From the IMG/VR virus record IMGVR_UViG_3300025117_000031, positions 89,921 through 153,920 of that record: a stretch of 64,000 nucleotides of DNA. One strand, written 5' to 3'. A program made the position numbers and the translations under genes. The notes beneath the pieces were generated by a model. It made no database searches, was not told the origin of the DNA, and was given only the letters and a program-made list of their open reading frames with translations. The DNA comes from a virus. This document shows positions 19,401 through 26,086 of this stretch, piece after piece (the first letter of the stretch is position 1; each line of letters opens with the position of its first letter).

Positions 19401-21573
19401 TGGAACTACGTATTATATGGATTTGATTCTGGCAAAAGATGGAATAGATATGGTAAGAAGCTCTGATGATAATTACCAAGGAAGATACTTTGGTCCTCCT
19501 TCACTGATTTATAATTTGACAGAAGTATCTTCTTCTGATTTTGCCAGCGCAAGTTTAACGAATGATTTGATGAAAAAAGATCCATCCTTTATTCAATTTA
19601 CTCCTCCGTATTATTACGGAGACTCTATTTGCAGAGTCTCTTTCTTGGCAGACGATACAAAGAAATATACTTTAGATGAGATTTTAGCAGGATTACAAGT
19701 CGAAAGTTACGATAGAGAAAAAGAAGAGCTTTTTAGAGGAATTCATAGAGATTTAAGAACATATAAAGATGTTATTCTTAATTTTGTTAATACAAAGCTG
19801 TTTACTAGCGGTACGGTTTTTACTAGTATAGGAGATTACACTCCGTTTATTAATGCGGATGGTTTTTTTGCCGCTTATGATGTAAGCGGGAACGAGATTG
19901 CTGTTCAAAGATTTACGGGTTCGACATCGGTAGATGGAGAAATTATTATAGATTCCGGAAGCGCTAGCAGAAGGTCGATGTCAGCACAAGCTTTCTTTAG
20001 GGCAATTAATTTATTGCCGGTAGATGTTACAACTACATATGTAAATACATCTTCTGGTGAGTTATATGTTAGAGATTATTCCAATAATCAAAAGTTTGGG
20101 TACAGGATTTCCGGAACCAACTTGGCCGGCAGTGCTGCCTATCTGGAGAACTTAAAACCAGAAATGATTATTTCTGGTAGTGATTATGACAATTTTGATG
20201 GGTTAACAGTAGAAAATCTTCTAAGAGATAATTTCTATACGTATAGCACAGCTATAGTTGATTCTCTTTGGTATCAGATTTACTCTTTGTATAAAGATTC
20301 CGCAGCATATTCTGGTTCAATGCCGTTTGTGTCTTCTGTGGACATTTTTGGGAAGACAAGAGAAAAGGTAACAACTTATTCTGTGGGACAAGAAACTGGG
20401 GCTAGGACAACAGAAGATTCTGATTCTACCTCTTTTGATAGATGGGTTATTTCTACAAGATACGAGTGTCCCGTTCTGCATGTAACGTCGTCAAACAGCA
20501 GCCAGGGTTCTTCTGTGTGGTCTAGTTATGGACAAATACCGACAGGCTCTGCTGGTCTTTACTTAAAGATAGAAGATAGTATTCGAGGGATAGGGCAGAC
20601 GACAAAGGTTGTACCAGAGTATCAAATATCTTTTGCTAACAGCACCTCTGATATTACTGTAGGTTCTTTGCTAGACGTTTGTGGTTTTACTCCGTCTAAG
20701 AAGAGGGTTGGCGAAGTTGCTTCGTTTAAGAAGTTTAAAGAAGCTGTTGTTGCAATACCGTTCCTTGACGAGCAAAGGACACAAGAGCCGGTAACGACCG
20801 AGATTGCTGGAAGGAACTTCTTTAAGATTTCTCGTCAGAAGCTTGAGGAGCAGAGGAGAAGGGTTTCTGAAGGTAGAATGGTTGTTGAAGAGTCAATGAA
20901 GCAAAGAAAGACAACTAGCATTACCAGAATGGTGGAAAAGATGAAGAACTATATTATTCCACCTGAATTTGACTTTGGTACATACTCTGATATGGAACCG
21001 TTTGCAATGTATATTTTTGAAATTGAGCATACGTTTACAAAAGATGACTTGGCTTTGATCTGGCAGGGTTTGATGCCGGAATCTTCTAGAAGAGCAGAAA
21101 AAGTAGAAACCTCTATTTCTCATCCGTTTGACGAATATGAGTTCTTTAATGAAGAGGGAATTCCTGAAAATACACGGTGGATGGTGTTTAAAGTAAAACA
21201 AAAGGCAGAGAAGAACTACTTTAAAGTAACAGAAAACAATAAAGATGACGACAGATTTATTTTTGATTTCCAAGTTGGTCGTAAGGAACCGGAATATTCT
21301 TATAACTGGCCGTATGACTTCTGTTCCTTGGTAGAGTTGGGAGAAATAGAAGCAGACTTAATTATTCGTCCTTCTATCGAGCAAATTCAGGCTGAAGGAA
21401 TAAATGTTCCTAGAGCAGATAGCATGGCTGGAGCAGAGACGGATTCTGATGGTGGGAAGAAAAAGGAAATGGACAATCCTCCGCAGAATATCGTTGTTGC
21501 CTCTTCGGAAGAACAAGAAGGTCCGCCGACGGTTGGTATGTTCGAAAACTTAGGAGATAAGAGAAGGAGATGA
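10402..21573 (+). CDS. Giant 3723-aa tail/baseplate appendage protein with LamG and beta-propeller-like regions
   Basis: The largest gene in the window. The N-terminal 160 residues look like a baseplate-attachment region. Residues about 165-340 form a LamG/concanavalin-like sandwich (IEFWLKRG...GSLDEFRFWKSARTNEEI). A helical linker about 480-620 resembles T4-type wedge proteins (KVPDIFIDSTLLESLIGRSN). A second LamG-like unit lies about 680-820. Residues about 1160-1530 are BNR/sialidase-like repeats (SSNGYTWGEV, SADQGLTWGN). Residues about 2575-2950 contain at least six FG-GAP/kelch-like blades (GASVDFCDGLMIVGA and similar). The C-terminus is helical and Lys/Arg-rich. Ser/Gly/Thr-rich spacers are frequent. 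Probably a gp7-position wedge extended with host-surface or glycan-binding modules. Overlaps the next gene by ATGA. Confidence 0.88.
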   Translation: MAIKDLFSRSQLKNLKLTSKSEIEDKLESTNYPSAYNYDKSLFVPHVDFDDLASWCKYGSAERYFADSFLKIQEFYPFDGSKTEKQEFLNSGSFVDSWIFDKIYPRTTGYANFSSDNVITITSTGAISSKTINIVSNPEYIYLKGGPNLGDANSYLGANLFSEDDERASNLRFGGSSGNYIEFWLKRGITGSNSEVVFSLNDYYSQYFTILLNNSGSSAFSIASVCSGSASQNVIDLTGYTAAQAFDNNWRHYGFKLSNHATANTFTIEFFVGDDSVSSTTGSGKFIDCVNYVHATIGGLIGSGSFATGSGKLSGSLDEFRFWKSARTNEEIGQNWFSTVDGGANTDDASTDIGVYYKFNEGVFSSSSIHATDRIVLDYSGRLSHGAWSGSLSTSRSTGSAIDSYFGKETEYKEPILYSTNPYVAAKAAEMANSGSIHDVSNNSWVYNDIPGWILEEDQEQEDYSLRNLTQIIGSYFDHLYLQVNAVSSLNDVHYSNDDEKPYPFNDKRLESLGVKVPDIFIDSTLLESLIGRSNEEDFEEKIYNVKNRIYENIYNNITNVLKSKGTEKSVRNLIRCFGTDEEVVKLNLYSDNTEYSLKNNTTETARKVNLLSLDDADNFGVSLIQATSSLTDDDLEYITGSTGFNYIPFTLEAGVVFPKRADVDSELFYSAPFVSSSLFGIKNYSTNNSIFKVLFVKEAIDSKNGYWLLTSSVFSTQLTSSVYSNVYDNEYWSFGVGLYPNSQDASNITSTTYWLDFYGVNYCGDIKQNSFNVSASISQVLATSSLQTSRRIYAGAARTNFTGSIEQYSDVKFANIRYFQKKLQTEEIDAHARDPFNYGVLNPSREMEKESNLQESQALALNWEFGTGSLSALTYGGISYYGINVTDYSSGSYVYLHNGSVDNVVERHYPGIAIFFTSGTTPQVREHILAGRQQLPESLSSGDMVSILSNDDEYFTRDSRPVKYFWALEKSIYQNVSEEILKFFAGVVDFNNLIGEPVNRYREEYKSLAKLRKIFFERIGNTPSVEKYLNYYKWIDSSIGQMVQQLIPATADFSEEMRTVVESHVLERNKYQTPYPTMEFKTEEPEAHAYGVNELLYNWGETHANRPPLFNTVSTLYPATEKMPYEAVYLTKGYVPEISGSGIHGYLYHNTTSDLDKIKRIYLNGNNWVTGATEETFLMRGFVSHATQNIFLAVSTASSTGDDIYTAGATYYVNSGSGWVKSPETFGSQKKSPPIYLSTIDAFVTKTYNAATSSFYTSSNGYTWGEVVDSRESGLSPNNAAYLLFHHAGLNRLYLFAIATETTVDVRYTNPVTLVPATTCTGPSSLDQNAGLRAVDYFSDNKMAFVMDKGAQDWGANFYFYTSSLDGNSFGYVNETGYIPYGIGVRLFWTLAANKDRSKMLVYGVNQGTTYGYTNMVYLMSRESTDLTLIRYDTYNCSVNSEWITNPWAFVDENDIFYICNASGSAGAESVQISSSADQGLTWGNSTHSVVTDLDGTADMWRWKKQRAEGGFSEIASGDPSVNSNKTQLKYTMFSNVSGSTFAKRHFSVVTEPSSTYIKTLTGSLNSSPFTSIENIKVSSSTHQFYTVPSGYSSSIATGHEPDRKNIIGNYSHDYEIVNVSGRYNQRPDMVASGAHNGGYFVSDLGMVPAEIYTSGTVVDHYDIVTSSVVAVSSSDFSSCAYQNLSYYPDEYEGPNGEVSSSTGFSADGVALTTHGMAYPGDFWFNSGSVLWVRIIARTADSSSYPWIYSFYDYGEIAWDIPYCYFDLTSGSGAIGSSSVAVVTSSITELGNAFYDCRYAFTATRNVGLADSNYVKIYYAQASEDYSVTGTALRLDQFILHNVSVDVSGSSSIPVYSSWTSSYLSGESPNNFAPFKGVDKYCFRTLFSSPGEKKTLTKIWLDPVAEELSTHNAQPFRNLEVRQEYDTSLQLHMVSGGLSTTGVANVHKTNCNPLRTVVVNPTEILQERYDNGFVSHQIPRSIYGYSWISGSTTQPTTGSMVLEFQEVSGTTNLVNWVGTASLNVRTKENEISTTTNTLTHNASWQTGSWSPYQWASWEQIRAGEGPVARALRKENIYSVEDPSKERIFVDSQGREKHFFDNRADSFTNYYEPVVTWNKPITHIVEDINKNIVSFTYPYRNLKEHFANQKLANRLNVGECSIPIYETCLNLYKLGEHKFVSIYSPEIIYPKHENVGFDMIHARNYYDDSTSSGIKGSDRITFWKDTEDDRTQSNFVNSLGFNMGIGSVWALEDGSGSSPYGELASMGETRTKDLIAYGRTGIPSLQFCYDVYLSGSTLKESGTNYTANSESGINPFYNSYDKYSDEIRPMGARYTILPEFRISEHMGWYINEAGGDFRKKNRGILTAVGTNVSSSMYNSSRTTANEEFYKIYSHSDMMKAFNEVYDDHKKQKDKVREFSMTFRGIKKLLPYNGFYPVQRSVQLGNLLSQSYAPYISWDTNKSNKESAIQSLIQPFYAPGIFYNTVKSGIAVDWPIMTGTTGDEDDFSVNYYSGTIKNYSGYRMPFESIIDPSYALPLSSSNNSSREGRMYLLSPDYEETLVAKLEQEITGTASSLFSYDMKLDRDNSQFVVGTFRDTTDPTGSVQVFNYTSGTWTKHSDLIPTGTIVSGDKYGSAVAIYGDEAFVGSYASDISGETGAGRVLYFKKQTNIWQCVQEITASDFTGSGVFGRALSFDGTTLAVGANIYGGGDTLEGRAYILQSGSSGYVEVAEFSSSVEPDDGAYGGKVLVSGTWAFVSEYGGAGTPTIGKIYIYKTNGVDPWSLLQAISASDGGADDYFGVSVAISGTKTSVDGYGSQLAVGSYYTYEDGQQAGSVYLYELDYLRGWIEKQKIVSGESGTGDLFGASVDFCDGLMIVGATGLDDAASNAGGVYLYEKENGYYYFREKISDGFAANDVVGSKVAVSGSQLFAGAHGADKIFIYSGEYVGSAYPFISWDGENKTDYSLASNNFFAESSRFFLKDEKFTSFVSKKESEFKTMQSGTTYYMDLILAKDGIDMVRSSDDNYQGRYFGPPSLIYNLTEVSSSDFASASLTNDLMKKDPSFIQFTPPYYYGDSICRVSFLADDTKKYTLDEILAGLQVESYDREKEELFRGIHRDLRTYKDVILNFVNTKLFTSGTVFTSIGDYTPFINADGFFAAYDVSGNEIAVQRFTGSTSVDGEIIIDSGSASRRSMSAQAFFRAINLLPVDVTTTYVNTSSGELYVRDYSNNQKFGYRISGTNLAGSAAYLENLKPEMIISGSDYDNFDGLTVENLLRDNFYTYSTAIVDSLWYQIYSLYKDSAAYSGSMPFVSSVDIFGKTREKVTTYSVGQETGARTTEDSDSTSFDRWVISTRYECPVLHVTSSNSSQGSSVWSSYGQIPTGSAGLYLKIEDSIRGIGQTTKVVPEYQISFANSTSDITVGSLLDVCGFTPSKKRVGEVASFKKFKEAVVAIPFLDEQRTQEPVTTEIAGRNFFKISRQKLEEQRRRVSEGRMVVEESMKQRKTTSITRMVEKMKNYIIPPEFDFGTYSDMEPFAMYIFEIEHTFTKDDLALIWQGLMPESSRRAEKVETSISHPFDEYEFFNEEGIPENTRWMVFKVKQKAEKNYFKVTENNKDDDRFIFDFQVGRKEPEYSYNWPYDFCSLVELGEIEADLIIRPSIEQIQAEGINVPRADSMAGAETDSDGGKKKEMDNPPQNIVVASSEEQEGPPTVGMFENLGDKRRR

Positions 21574-22547
21574 AATTCTTAGAAAAAAAAGAAAGAGTAA
21601 TTGATTTTAAACTTACTCCTTACGGTAAATCAGCTCTTGCGAGAGGTGAATTTCGTCCCATTGGATATGATTTTTATGATGACGATATCATATATGATGA
21701 AGATTACGCTTCTTCGGCAGACGAAACACAGAATGCAATACAGGACAGGATTTTAGAGGGCATCGAACGGCTAGAGGTGCAAACGATTTTTTCTGGGAGA
21801 GAGACACAAATCTCTAGAAAGGCAGAACAGATACGGTCTGAAAGCCAAGGACAGACTTTTTCTGATAGGCCGATTGTTTTGTCGGAAGACAAGAATTATT
21901 TCATGGCTCTTCCCATAGGGTCTTCAGATAGAACCAGAGAGTATTCGCCTGCGTGGAACATTGTTATGACAGGAGGGGAATTTACTGGTTCAGTATCGTA
22001 TTTTTCTTCTTCTTATTCTTCTTTGGTAAAAATACCTCAGCTTACAACTAAAGATTATAATTATGATATTGTTATCAGAAAGGGAAATCCTCCTTCAATG
22101 GAAGAGGGTGTTTCTAGACCGAGTCAAGGAGAGGTTGTATATTCTGACGATATGTCAAAAATAAAAATGTTTGACAATCAGTTTGATGATGGTTCTTTTA
22201 TAGAAATAATTGGGGATTGTTTTCTAACTGACATTATGGAAGAAAACGTAAGAGATGAAAAAGAGAATTTTGATTTGGAAGTTTATATAGTTGAGTCAGG
22301 TACTAGTGGTAAGGACGTGTTGGTTCCTCTTAGTTTCGCTAAAAAACAAGAAAGATTTGTCGATGGGATCTTGTTGGACGAGCAAGAAGTTTCATGTGAA
22401 GATATAAAAATAGACTCATCTTTTGTGGAGTATTATTTTGATGTTTTTGTGGATAAAGAGATAGAAGAAGTTAAGACAAGTCCGCAAAAAACCGAGAAGT
22501 TGCGTAATTACAAAGGAAAGATTGGGAAAATATGCCCAGAGGACTAA
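21570..22547 (+). CDS. Virion protein, 325 aa, with TPYGKxxLARGxF N-terminal module
   Basis: Start codon overlaps the giant gene's stop (ATGA), so the two are translationally coupled. The first 40 residues (VIDFKLTPYGKSALARGEF, then FYDDDIIYDEDYA) resemble the start of the protein at 28381 (LTDAGRKRLARADGTFKIAKFAVFDDEIDY). They define a small module that recurs in tail-region proteins of environmental T4-like phages, as I recall. The middle is acidic and helical, the end a beta region. A baseplate or fibre-connector role is likely from position; no enzymatic motif is seen. Confidence 0.75.
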   Translation: MKFLEKKERVIDFKLTPYGKSALARGEFRPIGYDFYDDDIIYDEDYASSADETQNAIQDRILEGIERLEVQTIFSGRETQISRKAEQIRSESQGQTFSDRPIVLSEDKNYFMALPIGSSDRTREYSPAWNIVMTGGEFTGSVSYFSSSYSSLVKIPQLTTKDYNYDIVIRKGNPPSMEEGVSRPSQGEVVYSDDMSKIKMFDNQFDDGSFIEIIGDCFLTDIMEENVRDEKENFDLEVYIVESGTSGKDVLVPLSFAKKQERFVDGILLDEQEVSCEDIKIDSSFVEYYFDVFVDKEIEEVKTSPQKTEKLRNYKGKIGKICPED

Positions 22548-22550
22548 AGA

Positions 22551-25500
22551 ATGTCTTTTTTTGAAAGTAATGCTCTAATTAACAACCTTATTCCCAAGAT
22601 AGTAATAGAGACTATAGAACTTTCCGATAGAAGAAGTGCAAGTAATTTCATTGAAGAACCGCACATTGTAGTTGGCGGAGAAGGACTGATAAGTAATTCT
22701 GAGGGTGTTTTGAGGGTTAGGGTGGTTCTGTCTCTTACGGAAGTTCTAGACGAAGTAATGTCGCAGATTTTTGATGGGCAGGACTTTAAAAAATATCTTA
22801 GTGTTGTTGTTCAGCAAAGACTTGGGGCAAGAGATAAAAACAAAACTCTCTCTTTGGCTCAAGGCACCAAAGACTTTTCAGCCTACAGTGTAGATTCTGA
22901 TGGGAATGAAGTAATAAAGTTGATCTATGATGTAGAATTTGAGAATACCGAGAGGGATATAAAAGATCTTAGTATCTTGGTTGTTCCTATGTTTAATGAC
23001 CAGGCTTTTTCGGAAGACTTTGGGTTTAGACTAGGACTTGATCCAGAATTGAGGAAAAATTTTTTAGAAGAGAAAATAATAAAAGACTCTATTATCGTTT
23101 CTAAAAAAACGCAAGACTTTAGAATCTCCGAAAAGATATACAAATCTGAAACGGACACTTCGGATGTTACAAACATCTTGAATCAAGAGGTTCTTAAGTT
23201 TGATCGTGGGGCTTCGACCTTTAATGTATCTTCTGCATGTTCTTATGTGACATCTTTAAAGACGTCTAGAGATTATGTTGGTAACTGCAGATTTTTATTT
23301 GGAGTTGATTATAGGAACTTTGTTTCGGACAACTCTCTTTATGGCAAATTCTTTGAAAAGGAGATTTTTGACGGCCCTTCGACCTTTGGGAACTACTTTA
23401 AAATTCTTTCTTTGAAAGTCTTAAGAAGGCGAGTAGAAGCCGTTACTTCTCACAATAGAATTAATTCTCCGGAAGAAGGATTTATCGTTTTTTCAGATGA
23501 TCCGAAAGAGATAACGGTAGCTTTGTCGGGAGAACAAGAGTTCAAAAAGTTTATTGCAGTTGATGACAAAGACGGCTCTTTGAGAGAAGTAAATCTGTTT
23601 TTCCAGTCGGAAGACTTAACTGACGATGCGAGATTTTTTACAGGGACAGATAAGGTAATAAAAGACGAAACAAACGGCATTTATCAATATGGAATAGAGA
23701 TGGTAGTTGAAGATAAATCGAGAGAGATTTTTAAGGACTACTACAACAAGCTTGAGAGTGCTTATAATGCTTTAAAGAAATATCTTCTTGTTGCAGAGAT
23801 TACGGGCAAAAGCAGACTTCTTTTTGCTATTGATGAGCCACATATTGTAAGAGAAGACGAAAGAGCAGAATCATTAGAAAACATTCGTGGTAATTACGAT
23901 GTTTATTCGAATAAGTTTACAGAAGATTTTGCGGATTCTAACATACGGAGATATTCTACTCATCAAGAAACTGCCCCCTGGGTTGAGTCGATAGCACAAT
24001 ATCTTGTGGTTTTAAAGAGATTTTCTTCTATAACCGACGAGAGAGCAAAAGAACTTTCAAGAGGGTTATTTGACCTCGTTCACCCTAGAAAAGCCAACCC
24101 AGACAGCATTAGATTTGTAATGGATTTAATTTCCACTTTGGCAAGAGAAATATATTCAAAAATTGACACCATAGGGGACGTGGTTTTAGGTGATGGAACA
24201 AGAACAAACCCGCAGGGTGTTATGTTTAAGCAAATTGAACTAAAAACATGGTTCAAAGACGGAGTTTTTAACGCAGATACTGATAAAGTTTCAGGATTTG
24301 ACTACCTTTCAATCACGGGGGACTTAGAACAAGAGGCAAAAGACAGAAGTCTTGGGTTGCGAATAATAAAAAGCGGAGATTATGAAAAGAGAGCTAAGGC
24401 AGAGATTCATAAATACTTTGCCACAGAAAACGAAGATATAAACATTACTGTTGACGGGCAAGTTATATCTTCTGGGGATTCTATAGAGAGCAAAAAATAT
24501 GGGGTTTTGTCTCCTTCGGTTGTCCGGACAAATAATCCCGGAACAACTAAAATCCTAACTACTGTGAGTTTTTATCCGGGAAGCGATTTGGCACAGCAGA
24601 TTGTTGACATGGAAATAACAACGGTTCATAAAAACTCTTCCGAGACAGAAAATACGGTTGTTTCTGACGATGGAGCTGCTTCGGATTCTGAGGCTGCAGC
24701 AAACAATAATGCTCAAATGGCAGACATTTTATATGTTGCTGGAGTTACGGTGAACGATGTTTTTTCTTTTGGGAATTCTTTCCCTTCGCAGGAAGAAAGA
24801 ACAAATAAAACAACTCCAGAGAGCAAAGACAGCACGCAAACATATAGGAGCGAAGACACAGAAAGTGAGAAAATAGATCCTTCTGTTGCCGACGAAACTA
24901 AATGCGCTCTTCCCAGGGGAGTTAAAGATAGAATATTGGTATCTAATCCCAATCAGACAATGTATACGATGATTAATCAAATGGATATGACGGCCATGGC
25001 ATATGGGGCGGCGGCTCCTTCTACAATAGCTATGGATAGACCGGATCATAAAAAGATTATTTCTGGGAAAGGCAAGGCGGAAATAAAAGCGAATACTATT
25101 GAGAATTTTGATTTAACTCTACAAGATAACATTGTCAATGTGGCAAAAAGGAATCCTTATGCTGCTGCCGCATTGACCAAGAAAAGTTGGGAAGAGAGTA
25201 AGAATATTTCTACTTCTGAGATTTTAAGAACTTTGCCCAATCAGATAAAGAGCTTGTTTTTAGGCTCGACAAATCCCGAAAGAGTTAAGACGGTTTGGGC
25301 GGGAAAAAGCTCTAACATGGCAAATCCGATGAGGAATTACTCTTCTCCAGACTCGAGTCTTTTTAGAATGAACTATAATATGCTCGGCGTGATAGAGGTT
25401 TTTGAGGGCTTTGAGAAGACAGAAAATTCCAACTCTTCTATTAAACACGAGAAGTGGTCGATGTTGGCCATAGAGTCTTTTAATAATTCAGTTGGGAAAG

Positions 25501-26084
25501 AACTTCTTTGCAGAATAAAGCCATATCAGAATGAGATTCTGGGCCTTACCAGAGAACAAAGACTTGAGCTTGGCGTTTTTAACGAATATTTCTTAATAAA
25601 GCCGGAAAGAAAAACAGTTGTGCAGCCTCCGCCCTCCTTCCCTCCTACGGAAAGACCAGAATTAACTCCTGCGCTGCCTACGATTGTAGAAGAGACGACT
25701 CCGCAACAGGCGGATGCTGAAAATTATGGTCCTTCTCCTGGAGAATTCTTTGGGAATCAAAACGAAGAGGAAGAGGTTACTACTCCGTTTGAGGAAGGTC
25801 TGGAGAACGGTACAATACAATCTACCATAGGTGACGTGGAGGTTGCGGGAGAAGAAGAGGTTACTACTGCTTTCGAAGAGGGTATAGAAGAGGGTACAAT
25901 ACAATCTACTATTGGGGACGTACAGGTTCAAGAAGAAGAATTTGTTCCCCCCTATGCGCAGACTGCAGAAGATGCTGAAATAGTTTCAACGTTAGTTGGA
26001 TTAACAGTGGAAGAAGAAAGCGCTTTAGAACAAAGAGCGGCAGAGCTTGAACAGCAAATGAATTCTAGCAAGAGAAGGAAATAA
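22551..26084 (+). CDS. Large tail/baseplate protein, 1177 aa, acidic repeat tail
   Basis: Begins 3 nt after the previous stop. The body is mixed alpha/beta without a recognised enzyme motif. A long acidic, Ser/Thr-rich linker covers about residues 690-800. The C-terminal 160 residues are low-complexity and acidic with Pro/Gln/Glu, including two near-identical 28-residue repeats and a degenerate third. The arrangement suggests a structural protein with a flexible solvent-exposed tail. Its position among appendage genes supports a tail-surface location; the exact role is unknown. Confidence 0.75.
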   Translation: MSFFESNALINNLIPKIVIETIELSDRRSASNFIEEPHIVVGGEGLISNSEGVLRVRVVLSLTEVLDEVMSQIFDGQDFKKYLSVVVQQRLGARDKNKTLSLAQGTKDFSAYSVDSDGNEVIKLIYDVEFENTERDIKDLSILVVPMFNDQAFSEDFGFRLGLDPELRKNFLEEKIIKDSIIVSKKTQDFRISEKIYKSETDTSDVTNILNQEVLKFDRGASTFNVSSACSYVTSLKTSRDYVGNCRFLFGVDYRNFVSDNSLYGKFFEKEIFDGPSTFGNYFKILSLKVLRRRVEAVTSHNRINSPEEGFIVFSDDPKEITVALSGEQEFKKFIAVDDKDGSLREVNLFFQSEDLTDDARFFTGTDKVIKDETNGIYQYGIEMVVEDKSREIFKDYYNKLESAYNALKKYLLVAEITGKSRLLFAIDEPHIVREDERAESLENIRGNYDVYSNKFTEDFADSNIRRYSTHQETAPWVESIAQYLVVLKRFSSITDERAKELSRGLFDLVHPRKANPDSIRFVMDLISTLAREIYSKIDTIGDVVLGDGTRTNPQGVMFKQIELKTWFKDGVFNADTDKVSGFDYLSITGDLEQEAKDRSLGLRIIKSGDYEKRAKAEIHKYFATENEDINITVDGQVISSGDSIESKKYGVLSPSVVRTNNPGTTKILTTVSFYPGSDLAQQIVDMEITTVHKNSSETENTVVSDDGAASDSEAAANNNAQMADILYVAGVTVNDVFSFGNSFPSQEERTNKTTPESKDSTQTYRSEDTESEKIDPSVADETKCALPRGVKDRILVSNPNQTMYTMINQMDMTAMAYGAAAPSTIAMDRPDHKKIISGKGKAEIKANTIENFDLTLQDNIVNVAKRNPYAAAALTKKSWEESKNISTSEILRTLPNQIKSLFLGSTNPERVKTVWAGKSSNMANPMRNYSSPDSSLFRMNYNMLGVIEVFEGFEKTENSNSSIKHEKWSMLAIESFNNSVGKELLCRIKPYQNEILGLTREQRLELGVFNEYFLIKPERKTVVQPPPSFPPTERPELTPALPTIVEETTPQQADAENYGPSPGEFFGNQNEEEEVTTPFEEGLENGTIQSTIGDVEVAGEEEVTTAFEEGIEEGTIQSTIGDVQVQEEEFVPPYAQTAEDAEIVSTLVGLTVEEESALEQRAAELEQQMNSSKRRK
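25769..25935 (+). repeat. Tandem 84-nt (28-aa) coding repeat, two copies plus a degenerate third
   Basis: Each unit encodes a peptide beginning EEEVTTxFEEG, continuing with GTIQSTIGDV. The unit phase is fixed by GGTTACTACT at 25775 and again at 25859, a spacing of 84 nt. A third weak copy follows in the protein (EEEFVPPY...EIVSTLVGLTVEEE). Confidence 0.75.
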
Positions 26085-26086
26085 AA

